The notes below the pieces were generated by a model. That model ran no database searches. It saw nothing but the letters and a program-made list of their open reading frames with translations, and was not told the DNA's origin. A DNA stretch of 38,537 bases from Mesorhizobium sp. LSJC280B00 (GTDB lineage Bacteria > Pseudomonadota > Alphaproteobacteria > Rhizobiales > Rhizobiaceae): the NCBI RefSeq assembly GCF_000502835.1, contig NZ_AYVL01000004.1:231720-270256 (forward strand). Reading direction: 5' to 3'. Within the stretch, counting starts at the first letter, position 1; the number at the start of each line of letters is the position of its first letter. The translations under genes were made by a program, and so were the position numbers. Shown here piece by piece: positions 13,084 through 20,308 of this stretch.

Positions 13084-13200
13084 TCGCGTTTTTGCGAAGC
13101 CGGGAAAAATGCGGCTCGGCGGCGCAATTCTCCGGCAAGCAGGGCTTTCGGCTGCTGCGATGCAGCAATTTTCGCTGCACGAGGCAGGGGGCAAAATATC

Positions 13201-13229
13201 TTGATTTGTTGGAACGTTCCATTTAATAG
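13201..13229 (+). promoter_or_regulatory. Predicted sigma-70 promoter of the DUF993 gene
   Basis: -35 TTGATT at 13201-13206, 17-bp spacer, -10 TAATAG at 13224-13229. The second operator fills the spacer. The DUF993 start codon is 21 bp downstream of the -10, with a GGGAGAG Shine-Dalgarno between. Confidence 0.5.
13209..13222. promoter_or_regulatory. LacI-type operator O2 over the DUF993 promoter
   Basis: TTGGAACGTTCCAT is a near-perfect palindrome (6 of 7 half-site positions match; the core TGGAACGTTCCA is perfect). It has the central CG typical of LacI-family operators. It lies between the -35 and -10 of the rightward promoter. Its centre is 162 bp from that of the first operator, so one regulator could repress both promoters, perhaps with DNA looping. 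Confidence 0.7.
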
Positions 13230-13250
13230 GCGTTGGTAAGGGAGAGAGCC

Positions 13251-14402
13251 ATGGACATCACCTTGCCCGGGGAAGGCGCCGGCCGTGTCCGCTACCGGCT
13301 TGTCGGCCAGCCGGTGCAGCCTGTGGCCGGCGCTCGCTTCTCGCGCATCGCCTACGCCGCCGCCCATGTCGTTGCCGATCCCCTCGCCATGGCCGATCCG
13401 TGGTCGAGGCCCGCGGTCGACTGGGACAAGACGATGGCGTTTCGCCATCACCTCTGGCGGCTTGGCTTCCGTGTCGCCGAAGCGATGGACACCTCTCAGC
13501 GCGGCATGGGTTTCGACTGGGCGAATGCCAAGGAATTGATCCGCCGCTCGATCGCCGAGGCGCGCAGCGTCGAAGGCGCCGATCTTGCGTCGGGCGCCGG
13601 CACCGACCATCTGGCGGGGGGCGCCAGCAGGCTAGACGATGTCATCGCGGCCTATGAAGAACAGCTCGGCTTCATCGAAGGGCTTGGCGGCAAGGCGATC
13701 ATGATGGCCAGCCGGGCGCTGGCGGCGGTCGCCAAAGGCCCCGACGACTATATCGGCGTCTACGACCGCATCCTGTCCCAGGCCTCCGGCAAGGTCGTCC
13801 TGCACTGGCTGGGCGACATGTTCGACCCGGCGCTGAAAGGCTACTGGGGCAGCAGCGATTTCGAAACTGCGCTGGAGACGGTGGTCGCGATCATCGAACG
13901 CCATGCCGGCAAGGTCGAAGGCATAAAGATATCGCTGCTCGATGCCGGCAAGGAGATTGCGCTCAGGGACCGGCTGCCTGAGGGCGTGCTGATGTTCACC
14001 GGCGACGATTTCAATTACCCCGAGCTGATCGCCGGCGACGGCGACAGACATTCGCACGCGCTGCTCGGCATTTTCGATGCCATCGCGCCGGTCGCCAATG
14101 CAGCGCTGGCAAGGCTGGCCGACGGCGACCGCGCCGGCTATGACGCGCTGATGGCGCCGACAGTGCCGCTGTCGCGCAAAATTTTCGAGGTGCCGACCGA
14201 ATATTACAAGGCCGGCATCGTCTTCATGGCATGGCTGAACGGCCACCAGGAGCATTTTTCGATGATCGGCGGCATGCAATCGGCGCGCGGCATCCGTCAC
14301 TATGCCGATGTCTTTCGCCTTGCCGACCAGGCAGGGTTGCTGGCCGACCCCGAGCTTGCCATTGCCAGAATGACAAGCCTCTGCGCGGTAGCGGGCGTCT
14401 GA
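13251..14402 (+). CDS. DUF993 family protein (dihydrodipicolinate synthase-like aldolase fold)
   Basis: A 383-residue protein I assign to DUF993, a little-studied branch of the dihydrodipicolinate synthase / N-acetylneuraminate lyase TIM-barrel group. In that superfamily a barrel lysine forms a Schiff base with a keto acid or keto sugar. Here Lys226 in EGIKIS is in the right setting (the family motif is usually GIKD/S). No metal-site or signal motif is obvious, and the protein is probably cytoplasmic. The ATG at 13251 is preferred over a TTG six codons earlier because GGGAGAG sits just before it. It is divergent from the LacI operon, and its promoter carries the palindromic operator, so it belongs to the same regulon. 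It could be the aldolase or lyase that cleaves the oxidised sugar. No tested function is known to me. Confidence 0.85.
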   Translation: MDITLPGEGAGRVRYRLVGQPVQPVAGARFSRIAYAAAHVVADPLAMADPWSRPAVDWDKTMAFRHHLWRLGFRVAEAMDTSQRGMGFDWANAKELIRRSIAEARSVEGADLASGAGTDHLAGGASRLDDVIAAYEEQLGFIEGLGGKAIMMASRALAAVAKGPDDYIGVYDRILSQASGKVVLHWLGDMFDPALKGYWGSSDFETALETVVAIIERHAGKVEGIKISLLDAGKEIALRDRLPEGVLMFTGDDFNYPELIAGDGDRHSHALLGIFDAIAPVANAALARLADGDRAGYDALMAPTVPLSRKIFEVPTEYYKAGIVFMAWLNGHQEHFSMIGGMQSARGIRHYADVFRLADQAGLLADPELAIARMTSLCAVAGV

Positions 14403-14450
14403 TCGCGAGCGCTACAGCGTCGATCCAAAGGTTGCTTCGGGTGGCTTTGC

Positions 14451-14473
14451 GATTTGCCTTGTCTGGGCAAATC
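14451..14473 (+). terminator. Hairpin downstream of the DUF993 gene
   Basis: A perfect 8-bp stem (GATTTGCC at 14451-14458 and GGCAAATC at 14466-14473) with a 7-base loop, 48 bp after the DUF993 stop. No T-run follows, so it is at best a weak or rho-assisted terminator, or an RNA-stabilising end. Confidence 0.35.
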
Positions 14474-14563
14474 TGTATGCGGTATGCGTCCGGCAACAGA
14501 GAAGCCGATCCGGCGCTCCGCCGGCCAACTGGCATAGCTGCCGTTCTGCATTGGGGTAAGCTG

Positions 14564-15526
14564 ATGACCTTCGACCTTCAGGGCAAGCGCGTTTTCGTGG
14601 CCGGACATCGCGGCATGGTCGGCTCGGCCATCCTGCGCAGATTGGCCGACGAGGATTGCGAAGTCCTGACCGCCTCGCGCGCCGAGCTCGATCTTCTCGA
14701 CCAGGCCGGCGTGCGGCGCTGGATGGCCGACCGCAAGCCGGATGCAGTGGTGATGGCGGCGGCCAAGGTCGGCGGTATCCTGGCCAACAACAGGCTTCCG
14801 GTCGATTTTCTGCAGGACAATCTCGTCATGCAAAACAATGTCATCGACAGCGCCTTCCGCAACGAGGTGCAGAAGCTGCTGTTTCTCGGTTCATCCTGCA
14901 TCTATCCCAAATTCGCGGCGCAGCCGATCTCCGAGGACGCCTTGCTGACCGGGCCGCTCGAGCCCACCAACGAATGGTATGCGATCGCCAAGATCGCCGG
15001 GCTGAAACTGTGCCAGGCCTATCGGCGCCAGTACGGCGTCGACTACATCTCGGCGATGCCGACCAATCTCTACGGTCCGGGCGACAATTTCGACCTCAAT
15101 TCCAGCCATGTCGTGCCCGCTCTGATGCGCAAGGCGCACGAGGCCAGGCGCGCCGGCCGCAAGAGCCTGGAGGTGTGGGGATCAGGCACGCCGATGCGTG
15201 AATTCCTGCATGTCGACGACGCCGCCGACGCGCTGGTCTGGTTGCTGAAGAATTATTCGGGCGACAGCCACATCAATGTCGGCTCGGGAGAAGACATCAC
15301 CATTGCCGATCTTGCCCGCACCATCGTGTCGGTCGCTGGCGCCGATGCCGCGATAACGTTCGATGCGACGAAGCCGGACGGCACGCCGCGCAAGCTGATG
15401 GACGTGTCGCGTCTGTTCGCCACCGGCTGGCGCCCGCGCTACTCGCTGCGCAGCGGATTGGAACAGACCTATGCCTGGTTTCTGGAGCACGTCGAGACCG
15501 GCGATCTGCGCCTCGGTGCGGCCTGA
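14564..15526 (+). CDS. fcl: GDP-L-fucose synthase
   Basis: A 320-residue short-chain-dehydrogenase-like epimerase/reductase. It converts GDP-4-keto-6-deoxy-D-mannose to GDP-L-fucose with NADPH. The cofactor motif is GHRGMVG (14-20). The catalytic triad is Ser110 in GSSCIYP, Tyr139 and Lys143 in YAIAKIAG, and Cys112 corresponds to E. coli Cys109. Long stretches ([41 protein letters not shown]) match E. coli WcaG as I remember it. The ATG at 14564 has a GGGGTAAG Shine-Dalgarno. GDP-fucose feeds fucosylated surface polysaccharide, O-antigen or, in some rhizobia, Nod factor (nolK). The partner gmd is not in the window, so the gene stands alone between the catabolic locus and tRNA-Val. Confidence 0.95.
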   Translation: MTFDLQGKRVFVAGHRGMVGSAILRRLADEDCEVLTASRAELDLLDQAGVRRWMADRKPDAVVMAAAKVGGILANNRLPVDFLQDNLVMQNNVIDSAFRNEVQKLLFLGSSCIYPKFAAQPISEDALLTGPLEPTNEWYAIAKIAGLKLCQAYRRQYGVDYISAMPTNLYGPGDNFDLNSSHVVPALMRKAHEARRAGRKSLEVWGSGTPMREFLHVDDAADALVWLLKNYSGDSHINVGSGEDITIADLARTIVSVAGADAAITFDATKPDGTPRKLMDVSRLFATGWRPRYSLRSGLEQTYAWFLEHVETGDLRLGAA

Positions 15527-15592
15527 GGCCGGTATAGGCCGGGAACGTCAGTCGACGAAAAATACCGACGGCCAATTGAGGGATTATCTGGA

Positions 15593-15667
15593 TGGTGGGC
15601 GTGACAGGGATTGAACCTGTGACCCCTGCAATGTCAATGCAGTGCTCTCCCGCTGAGCTACACGCCC
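15593..15667 (-). tRNA. tRNA-Val (anticodon GAC)
   Basis: A 75-nt tRNA folding into a full cloverleaf on the minus strand. The acceptor is GGGCGTG/CACGCCC, the D-stem GCTC/GAGC, and the anticodon stem CTGCA/TGCAG with loop TTGACAT giving anticodon GAC. The T-stem is ACAGG/CCTGT with loop TTCAATC. The CCA end is encoded (15593-15595). It reads valine codons GUC/GUU. No integrase or duplicated 3' end is seen nearby, so nothing suggests use as an integration site. Confidence 0.97.
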
Positions 15668-15770
15668 ATCCGAAGCCGCGCATACACCATTTTTGGTTCG
15701 GCACGTCAATAGCGGGAAAAGCGAAAGAATGGCTGGCTTGCCGGGTCGGTCAAGACCCGAGAAAAACGCG

Positions 15771-16133
15771 TCAGGCGGCCTGCAGCATCTTTTCGACTTC
15801 GTTGACGAGGTCGCGCAGGTGGAACGGCTTCGATAGCACCTTGGCGTCTTTCGGCGCCTTGGAATCAGGGTTCAGCGCGACGGCGGCAAAGCCGGTGATG
15901 AACATCACCTTGAGGTCGGGATCGATCTCGGTGGCGCGGCGGGCGAGCTCGATGCCATCCATCTCCGGCATGACGATGTCGGTCAGCAGCAGCGAAAAAG
16001 GTTCCTCGCGCAGCCGCTCATAGGCACTGGCGCCATTGTCGAAATCGCTGACCTGATAGCCGGCGCGCTCCAGCGCCTTGACGAGGAACCGGCGCATGTC
16101 GTCATCGTCTTCCGCCAGCAGAATGCGTGCCAT
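15771..16133 (-). CDS. cpdR: Single-domain response regulator CpdR
   Basis: A 120-residue stand-alone receiver domain. It has the acidic pocket EDDDD (8-12), phospho-acceptor Asp52 in LLTDIVMPEMDG, Thr in MFITGFAAVAL and Lys in LSKPFHLRDLV. The MFITGFAAVAL and SKPFHLRDLV strings are hallmarks of CpdR in alphaproteobacteria. Unphosphorylated CpdR primes ClpXP to degrade CtrA-pathway proteins; the CckA-ChpT relay phosphorylates and inactivates it. In Sinorhizobium, CpdR1 is needed for proper cell cycle and bacteroid differentiation. The chain ends LQAA, a terminal Ala-Ala like ClpX-recognised tags. A TTAACCAT box lies 49 bp upstream of the start. It has no DNA-binding output domain, as expected. 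Confidence 0.93.
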   Translation of the reverse strand: MARILLAEDDDDMRRFLVKALERAGYQVSDFDNGASAYERLREEPFSLLLTDIVMPEMDGIELARRATEIDPDLKVMFITGFAAVALNPDSKAPKDAKVLSKPFHLRDLVNEVEKMLQAA

Positions 16134-16181
16134 CTTGTCCCGTCCGAATCACCCAACCGACAATGCCGTGCGGCAAGCCCG

Positions 16182-16189
16182 TTAACCAT
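16182..16189. promoter_or_regulatory. Candidate CtrA half-site upstream of cpdR
   Basis: TTAACCAT matches the 8-mer described for CtrA binding in Rhizobiales cell-cycle promoters. It lies in the gap between cpdR (leftward, start 16133) and the N-formylglutamate amidohydrolase gene (rightward). There is no second TTAA at the 7-bp spacing of a full site. CtrA control of its own degradation adaptor would form a feedback loop; this is inference. Confidence 0.4.
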
Positions 16190-16286
16190 GCTGTATATGA
16201 GGAGGTGACGGTAAACATCAAGTGAACGTTGGCCGCACAATCCTGATTTGGCTGGCGCTTCGGCGGCTGGACATGCGGGCGGCGAG

Positions 16287-17228
16287 GTGGCACTTTCCTA
16301 TCATGATGCATTGGTATTCCCGGGTTCGTTCAAATTGAAAACGGCAGCCGAGGATTTTTCGGTCGTTCCTCCCTTCGAAATCCGATCGGGCGCCGAACAG
16401 CGCGTTCCCTTCCTCTTCAACTCGCCGCATAGCGGCCGCTACTATCCGGAGCGGTTCATGGCGATGGCCAAGCTGGACCGCAACGCTATCCGTCGCTCCG
16501 AGGACTGCTATGTCGAGGAATTGTTCGGCGGCGCCGTCGCGCTCGGGGCGCCGATGCTGGCGGCAAACTTCCCGCGCGCCTATCTCGACGTCAACCGGGA
16601 GCCGTGGGAACTCGACCCGCGCATGTTCGCCGAACCGGTGCCGTCATTCTGCAACATCCGCTCGGCGCGGGTGGCCGGCGGGCTCGGCACCGTGCCCAAG
16701 CTGGTCGGCGAGGGGCTCGACATCTATTCCGGCCGCTTGCCGCTGGCGGAAGCCGTGGCGCGCATCGAAGCGGTCTACAAGCCCTATCACGAGACGCTGA
16801 AACGGCTTTTGACCAGAACCCATGCGCGCTTCGGCTACGCCGTGCTGATTGACTGCCACTCGATGCCGGCAAGCATAAGGGTCGGCGACAGCGGATTGCG
16901 GCCGGACTTCATCGTCGGCGACCGCTTTGGCATTTCCGCCGCGGCGGCGTTGACCGAGACGGCGATCGGCCTGCTCACCGGCATGGGCTACAGCGTCGCC
17001 CACAACAAGCCTTATGCCGGAGGCTTCATTACCGAGCACTATGGCCGCCCCGTGCGCCATCTGCATGCGCTGCAGATCGAGGTCAATCGCGGGCTCTACA
17101 TGAATGAGCGGACGTTCCAGAGATCGGCTGGTTTCGACGCCCTGGCCGACGATCTGGCGCGGTTTTCGGCCGAACTGATGGCGATGCCCGATCACAATTT
17201 CATGGATCTGCCGCTGGCCGCCGAATAG
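16287..17228 (+). CDS. N-formylglutamate amidohydrolase family protein
   Basis: About 313 residues in the N-formylglutamate amidohydrolase (HutG-like) family, predicted zinc hydrolases of N-formyl or N-acyl amino acids. Visible family motifs are FNSPHSGRYYP, DVNREPWELDPRMF, LIDCHSMP, GDRFG and GGFITEHYGRP; the His residues in PHSG and DCHS and the Glu in TEHYG are likely metal or catalytic ligands. The start is uncertain. The frame runs back to a TTG at 16248 without a ribosome site; I chose the GTG at 16287, and TTG or ATT starts a few codons later cannot be excluded. There is no histidine-utilisation operon around it. It sits between cpdR and hisN, an arrangement I recall from other rhizobia, so the true substrate may differ from formylglutamate. 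Confidence 0.88.
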   Translation: MALSYHDALVFPGSFKLKTAAEDFSVVPPFEIRSGAEQRVPFLFNSPHSGRYYPERFMAMAKLDRNAIRRSEDCYVEELFGGAVALGAPMLAANFPRAYLDVNREPWELDPRMFAEPVPSFCNIRSARVAGGLGTVPKLVGEGLDIYSGRLPLAEAVARIEAVYKPYHETLKRLLTRTHARFGYAVLIDCHSMPASIRVGDSGLRPDFIVGDRFGISAAAALTETAIGLLTGMGYSVAHNKPYAGGFITEHYGRPVRHLHALQIEVNRGLYMNERTFQRSAGFDALADDLARFSAELMAMPDHNFMDLPLAAE

Positions 17229-17266
17229 CCGCGGAATCGCGGTACTCGCCGCTCATGCGGCAGCGT

Positions 17267-17351
17267 AAAAAAAGACCGCATCGTTTGCACGACACGGTCG
17301 AAGTCTAGGGAGGAAACGCCCAAGGAGGGCATGGACAGGAACCCCTGTCCG
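17267..17351 (-). ncRNA. mmgR: Trans-acting small RNA, mmgR / suhB (alpha-r8) type
   Basis: On the minus strand, a roughly 85-nt transcript is predicted. Its promoter has -35 TTGACA at 17380-17385 and -10 TACGTT at 17358-17363. Hairpin 1 has arms 17344-17350 and 17333-17339 (GGACAGG/CCTGTCC). Hairpin 2 is 17318-17330 (GCCC/GGGC). An unpaired TTTCCTCCCT lies at 17307-17316. The last hairpin, 17274-17299 (GACCG/CGGTC outside TCGT/ACGA), is followed by seven T: a textbook rho-independent terminator. UUUCCUCCCU is, as I recall, the invariant single-stranded stretch of alpha-r8 sRNAs (Rfam suhB family), which includes Sinorhizobium MmgR, an Hfq-bound RNA limiting polyhydroxybutyrate storage. That pyrimidine stretch can pair with Shine-Dalgarno sequences. 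Its place beside an inositol-monophosphatase-family gene also fits the Rfam description. Confidence 0.85.
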
Positions 17352-17357
17352 AGAACA

Positions 17358-17385
17358 AACGTATTGTGCGCTGCACAAATGTCAA
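17358..17385 (-). promoter_or_regulatory. Promoter of the mmgR-type small RNA
   Basis: Read leftward: TTGACA (17380-17385), 16-bp spacer, TACGTT (17358-17363), with a predicted start near 17351. The -35 is a perfect consensus and the -10 is weak. The promoter lies inside the gap before hisN and points away from it. Confidence 0.55.
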
Positions 17386-17535
17386 GGCGCGTTCCGGCTT
17401 TTTTAATTCACTGTGAAGTGGAAACTGCATTTCCATGACGGCGGCGTTGCATTCGAGCAACAGTTGGCACCATGCGAAAGGCTCCGAACGCCCTTGTTTC
17501 GGCATAAATCCGTAGGCAAACGGGTATCTCCAAAC

Positions 17536-18330
17536 ATGCTGGAGCGGGAGAATCAGTTGGACATCAGCATCGAGTTCATGCGGCGCATTGCGCGTGCCGC
17601 CGCAGCCGAGACCTTGCCGCGCTTCCGCAACCAGGGCGCGGTCAACAACAAGGAGCGCGGCAGCTTCGACCCGGTCACCGAGGCCGACCGCGAGGCCGAG
17701 CGCGCCATCCGGGCGCTGATATCAGCGCAATACCCCGATCACGGCATTCTCGGCGAGGAACATGGCAGCGAAAACATCTCCAGCCGGCATGTCTGGGTGA
17801 TCGATCCGATCGATGGAACGCGCGCCTTCATTTCCGGCCTGCCGGTATGGGGAACGCTGGTCGGGCTGACGGTCGACGGCGATGCCGTCGCCGGCATGAT
17901 GTCGCAGCCCTTCACCGGCGAGTTGTTCTACGCCAATGCTTCCGGCTCGCACTATGAAGGTCCCGGTGGCCCCCGAAAACTCGCAACGCGCAAGACGACG
18001 AATCTCGCCGAGGCGACGCTGTTCACCACCACGCCGGCGCTGTTCAAGGGAGACGCGCGCCTGCGCTACGACCTGTTCGAGCAACAGGTCCAGCTCGCCC
18101 GTTACGGCACCGACTGCTATGCCTTCGCCATGGTGGCGGCGGGCAGCGTCGATATCGTTGCCGATCCCGGATTGAAACCGTACGACATCGTCGCGCTGAT
18201 CCCGATCATCGAGAAGGCAGGCGGCGTTGTCACCACCTTCGAAGGCGGACCGGCGGAAAAGGGCGGCGACATTTTGGCGGCGGCGACACCGGAACTGCAC
18301 GCGGCGGCGATGGCGGCGCTGCGCGGCTGA
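17536..18330 (+). CDS. hisN: Inositol monophosphatase family protein, probable histidinol-phosphatase
   Basis: A 264-residue Mg2+-dependent phosphatase of the inositol monophosphatase superfamily. Metal-site motifs are GEEHG (73-77), WVIDPIDGTRAFISG (Asp90 and Asp93) and, near the C-terminus, DPGLKPYDIVALIPII. The RAFISGLPVWGTLV wording is typical of the HisN-type histidinol-phosphatases that replace HisB-N in many alphaproteobacteria. The frame extends 41 codons upstream to 17413, but the ATG at 17536 fits family length. The 5' gap contains the divergent small RNA. Distinguishing HisN from SuhB or CysQ-like enzymes would need a tree; HisN is favoured by the active-site wording. Confidence 0.85.
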   Translation: MLERENQLDISIEFMRRIARAAAAETLPRFRNQGAVNNKERGSFDPVTEADREAERAIRALISAQYPDHGILGEEHGSENISSRHVWVIDPIDGTRAFISGLPVWGTLVGLTVDGDAVAGMMSQPFTGELFYANASGSHYEGPGGPRKLATRKTTNLAEATLFTTTPALFKGDARLRYDLFEQQVQLARYGTDCYAFAMVAAGSVDIVADPGLKPYDIVALIPIIEKAGGVVTTFEGGPAEKGGDILAAATPELHAAAMAALRG

Positions 18331-18370
18331 GATTGGGCATACTGCCCAGGCGAGATCGTTGCCATACCTC

Positions 18371-18388
18371 CTGACAGGATGATGTCAG
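18371..18388. promoter_or_regulatory. Inverted repeat upstream of the unknown gene at 18431
   Basis: CTGACA (18371-18376) and TGTCAG (18383-18388) form a perfect 6-bp inverted repeat with a 6-bp spacer, 43 bp before the next start codon. The geometry suits a dimeric regulator. A second small dyad (TGGGCA/TGCCCA, 18334-18348) directly follows hisN and lacks a T-run. No regulator can be named. Confidence 0.3.
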
Positions 18389-18430
18389 TTGGCATGCGCT
18401 ATGGAACGCTGTCAGCCGGGAGGATCATAG

Positions 18431-18940
18431 ATGCCGACGCAGCCAGCAGCCAGCCATTCCGATGCTCCGGCGGACGGGCGGGCCGATTTCGATTTCTTCT
18501 TCGGGCGCTGGACCGTCGGCCATCGAAGATTGCAGAAGCGGCTGCAGGGCGACGGCAACTGGGATGTGTTTGGCGGCACGTGTGACGTGCGGCCGATCCT
18601 TGGCGGCCTCGGCAATATCGACGACAATTGGATTGAATTGCCCGGCGGGCCCTATCGCGCCGCCACCTTGCGGACCTTCTACCCGGCGGCGAGGCAATGG
18701 TCGATCTGGTGGATCGACGGCCGCAATCCGTCGACCATCGATGTTCCGACGCGCGGCACTTTCGTGGCGGGCGTCGGCACGTTCCTGTGCGAAGACGTAT
18801 TCGACGGCCAGCCGATCCAGGTCCGCTTCCTGTGGTCGCGGATCACGGACAGGTCGGCACGCTGGGAGCAGGCTTTTTCGCCGGACGGCGGCAAGACATG
18901 GGAGACCAACTGGATCATGGATTTTGCCCGCGTGAGCTGA
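18431..18940 (+). CDS. Conserved protein of unknown function (DUF1579-like)
   Basis: A 169-residue protein with no signal peptide or membrane span. After about 18 polar residues it reads FDFFFGRWTVGHRRL, then repeated beta-rich segments with many aromatic residues (FYPAARQWSIWWIDGR, FLWSRITDRSARWEQAFS, WETNWIMDF). Such patterns occur in small lipocalin-like or DUF1579-type domains that may bind hydrophobic ligands. The start has a strong GGGAGGA Shine-Dalgarno 6-12 bp before the ATG. It is monocistronic: hisN is 100 bp upstream and the next gene converges. I do not recognise a function; the family link is tentative. Confidence 0.75.
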   Translation: MPTQPAASHSDAPADGRADFDFFFGRWTVGHRRLQKRLQGDGNWDVFGGTCDVRPILGGLGNIDDNWIELPGGPYRAATLRTFYPAARQWSIWWIDGRNPSTIDVPTRGTFVAGVGTFLCEDVFDGQPIQVRFLWSRITDRSARWEQAFSPDGGKTWETNWIMDFARVS

Positions 18941-18959
18941 AGCCGGACAGGTATGCGGC

Positions 18960-19931
18960 TCAGACGTCACCGGTTCCTGGGATGAAGGCATCGAATGCCG
19001 CAAGCAGTTGCTCGCGATAGAGGTCGGCTTCCTGGAGGATCTCATGGCGAGCGCCGTCGATCATCACCAGCGAGCCGACGCGCAGACGTCTCGCATAGGC
19101 TTCGACTGCCCTGGTCGAGACGACCTGGTCGGCGCCGGCGGCGACCATCAGCAAGGGCACCTGGATCTTGGCCATGAAATCGGGGTCGCTGACGATCAAG
19201 GACGCCTCGGTGGCCGCCTTCAGCCAGCGGATCGTCGGTCCGCCGAGCGCCAGCTGCGGATAGGTTTCGTAGATCAGCGTGTTGCGCCGATAGCGCGCCG
19301 GGTCGCTGGTCAGCTTGTTCATGGCGAAGGGCACTGATTCCTTCGGTCGCGGACCCCATGCGGCATAGAGCCGGCCAAGGCCGAGAAGGCAGAACAGCGA
19401 ACAGGTGCGGCGAACGGTTTTTATCGAAACCGGCAGGTCGGGCACGGTGAAGAATGGTGCGATCAGCACCATGCGGCGCACGCGGTTCGCCATCGAGGGC
19501 GCGGCGAGCAGCGCGATCACCGCGCCGGCCGAATGGGCCAGTATGTAGTAGGGTCCTCGGCAATCGGGCAGCACGATCTCTTCGAAGAACTGCTCCAGAT
19601 CGCCGGTATAGTCGAAGAAGCTCTGGACGTAGCCGCGCTGTCGGTCGCCGATCATCCGGTCGGAAGCGCCCTGGCCGCGCCAGTCGAGGGTTGCCACGCC
19701 AAAACCCCGGTCGGCAAGGTTGCGAATGGTCTCGAAATACTTCTCGATGCATTCGTTGCGGCCGGTCAGGACGACGACGGTGCCCTTCATCGGGCGGGCA
19801 ACCGCGGCAAACAGACCATAGCGGATCTTCGTGCCGTCGCGCGTGGTGAAGAAGCCGCCGGCCGCGTTTTCCGGCAGCGGATTGCCCGGAGTTTCGTGGA
19901 ACAGGGGGGGCTGGTGGAAAAGATCGGTCAT
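18960..19931 (-). CDS. Alpha/beta hydrolase (lysophospholipase PldB-like)
   Basis: A 323-residue alpha/beta hydrolase. The oxyanion region is VVLTGRNECIEKY (53-65), then TLDWRGQGASDRMIGD typical of PldB/monoacylglycerol-lipase-like enzymes. The nucleophile is Ser134 in LAHSAGAV (the usual GHSxGG is relaxed to AHSAGA). A likely acid is the Asp in AAGADQVVST, and the catalytic His is in DGARHEIL near the C-terminus. No signal peptide is visible. It would hydrolyse a lipid ester such as a lysophospholipid or monoglyceride. It is transcribed alone, convergent with the unknown gene and divergent from the heat-shock gene across a 475-bp gap. Confidence 0.9.
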   Translation of the reverse strand: MTDLFHQPPLFHETPGNPLPENAAGGFFTTRDGTKIRYGLFAAVARPMKGTVVVLTGRNECIEKYFETIRNLADRGFGVATLDWRGQGASDRMIGDRQRGYVQSFFDYTGDLEQFFEEIVLPDCRGPYYILAHSAGAVIALLAAPSMANRVRRMVLIAPFFTVPDLPVSIKTVRRTCSLFCLLGLGRLYAAWGPRPKESVPFAMNKLTSDPARYRRNTLIYETYPQLALGGPTIRWLKAATEASLIVSDPDFMAKIQVPLLMVAAGADQVVSTRAVEAYARRLRVGSLVMIDGARHEILQEADLYREQLLAAFDAFIPGTGDV

Positions 19932-20207
19932 AGGGTGTTTGGTTGGCGTCGGTGCCGGCGTGGGCGCAAGTCAGGCATAAACGCCCATGCGCCAAAAGCA
20001 AAGGAATTCGGCACGCCGGGGAGGTCGACCCATGCAGCAAACAAGTGAGGCCGGAAGCAGCCTTGGGCGTGCTTCCGGCCCCTGTCGACCCGGGAGGAAG
20101 GGACGTTACACCCGGTTCGGCCTCGTCGTGTCGCCTTTTCCGGCGACCTGTTCGTGATCTCGAGAACAGTTTTAGTGCCGCCTGGCTGAACGCTCACCGA
20201 AGCCACG

Positions 20208-20256
20208 GTTCATCTGCCGTTCATCGGCATCGGGACGTGGGCCGGGACCGGTCCCG
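20208..20256. promoter_or_regulatory. Tandem GTTCATC repeat and 14-bp palindrome in the 475-bp gap
   Basis: The gap 19932-20406 holds no convincing gene. At 20208-20225 GTTCATC occurs twice in the same direction at an 11-bp period, the layout of OmpR/PhoB-family regulator sites. At 20243-20256 CGGGACCGGTCCCG is a perfect palindrome. Both lie between the divergent hydrolase and Hsp20 genes, upstream of the heat-shock promoter. Neither can be tied to a regulator. Confidence 0.35.
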
Positions 20257-20273
20257 TTCGGACGCGGGAAAAT

Positions 20274-20302
20274 CTTGAAATGCCGTCGCCGGCTTCCCAA
20301 AT
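20274..20302 (+). promoter_or_regulatory. RpoH (sigma-32) heat-shock promoter of the Hsp20 gene
   Basis: -35 CTTGAAA at 20274-20280 is a perfect match to the heat-shock consensus. A 15-bp spacer precedes -10 CCCAAAT at 20296-20302 (consensus CCCATNT). Transcription would start near 20309, leaving a leader of about 98 nt that contains the thermometer. Confidence 0.7.
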
Positions 20303-20308
20303 TTGTCA

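Noticed and set aside
15593..15667. tRNA-Val as a genomic-island attachment site
   Set aside because: No integrase gene, no repeated tRNA 3' end and no change in gene character on either side within view.
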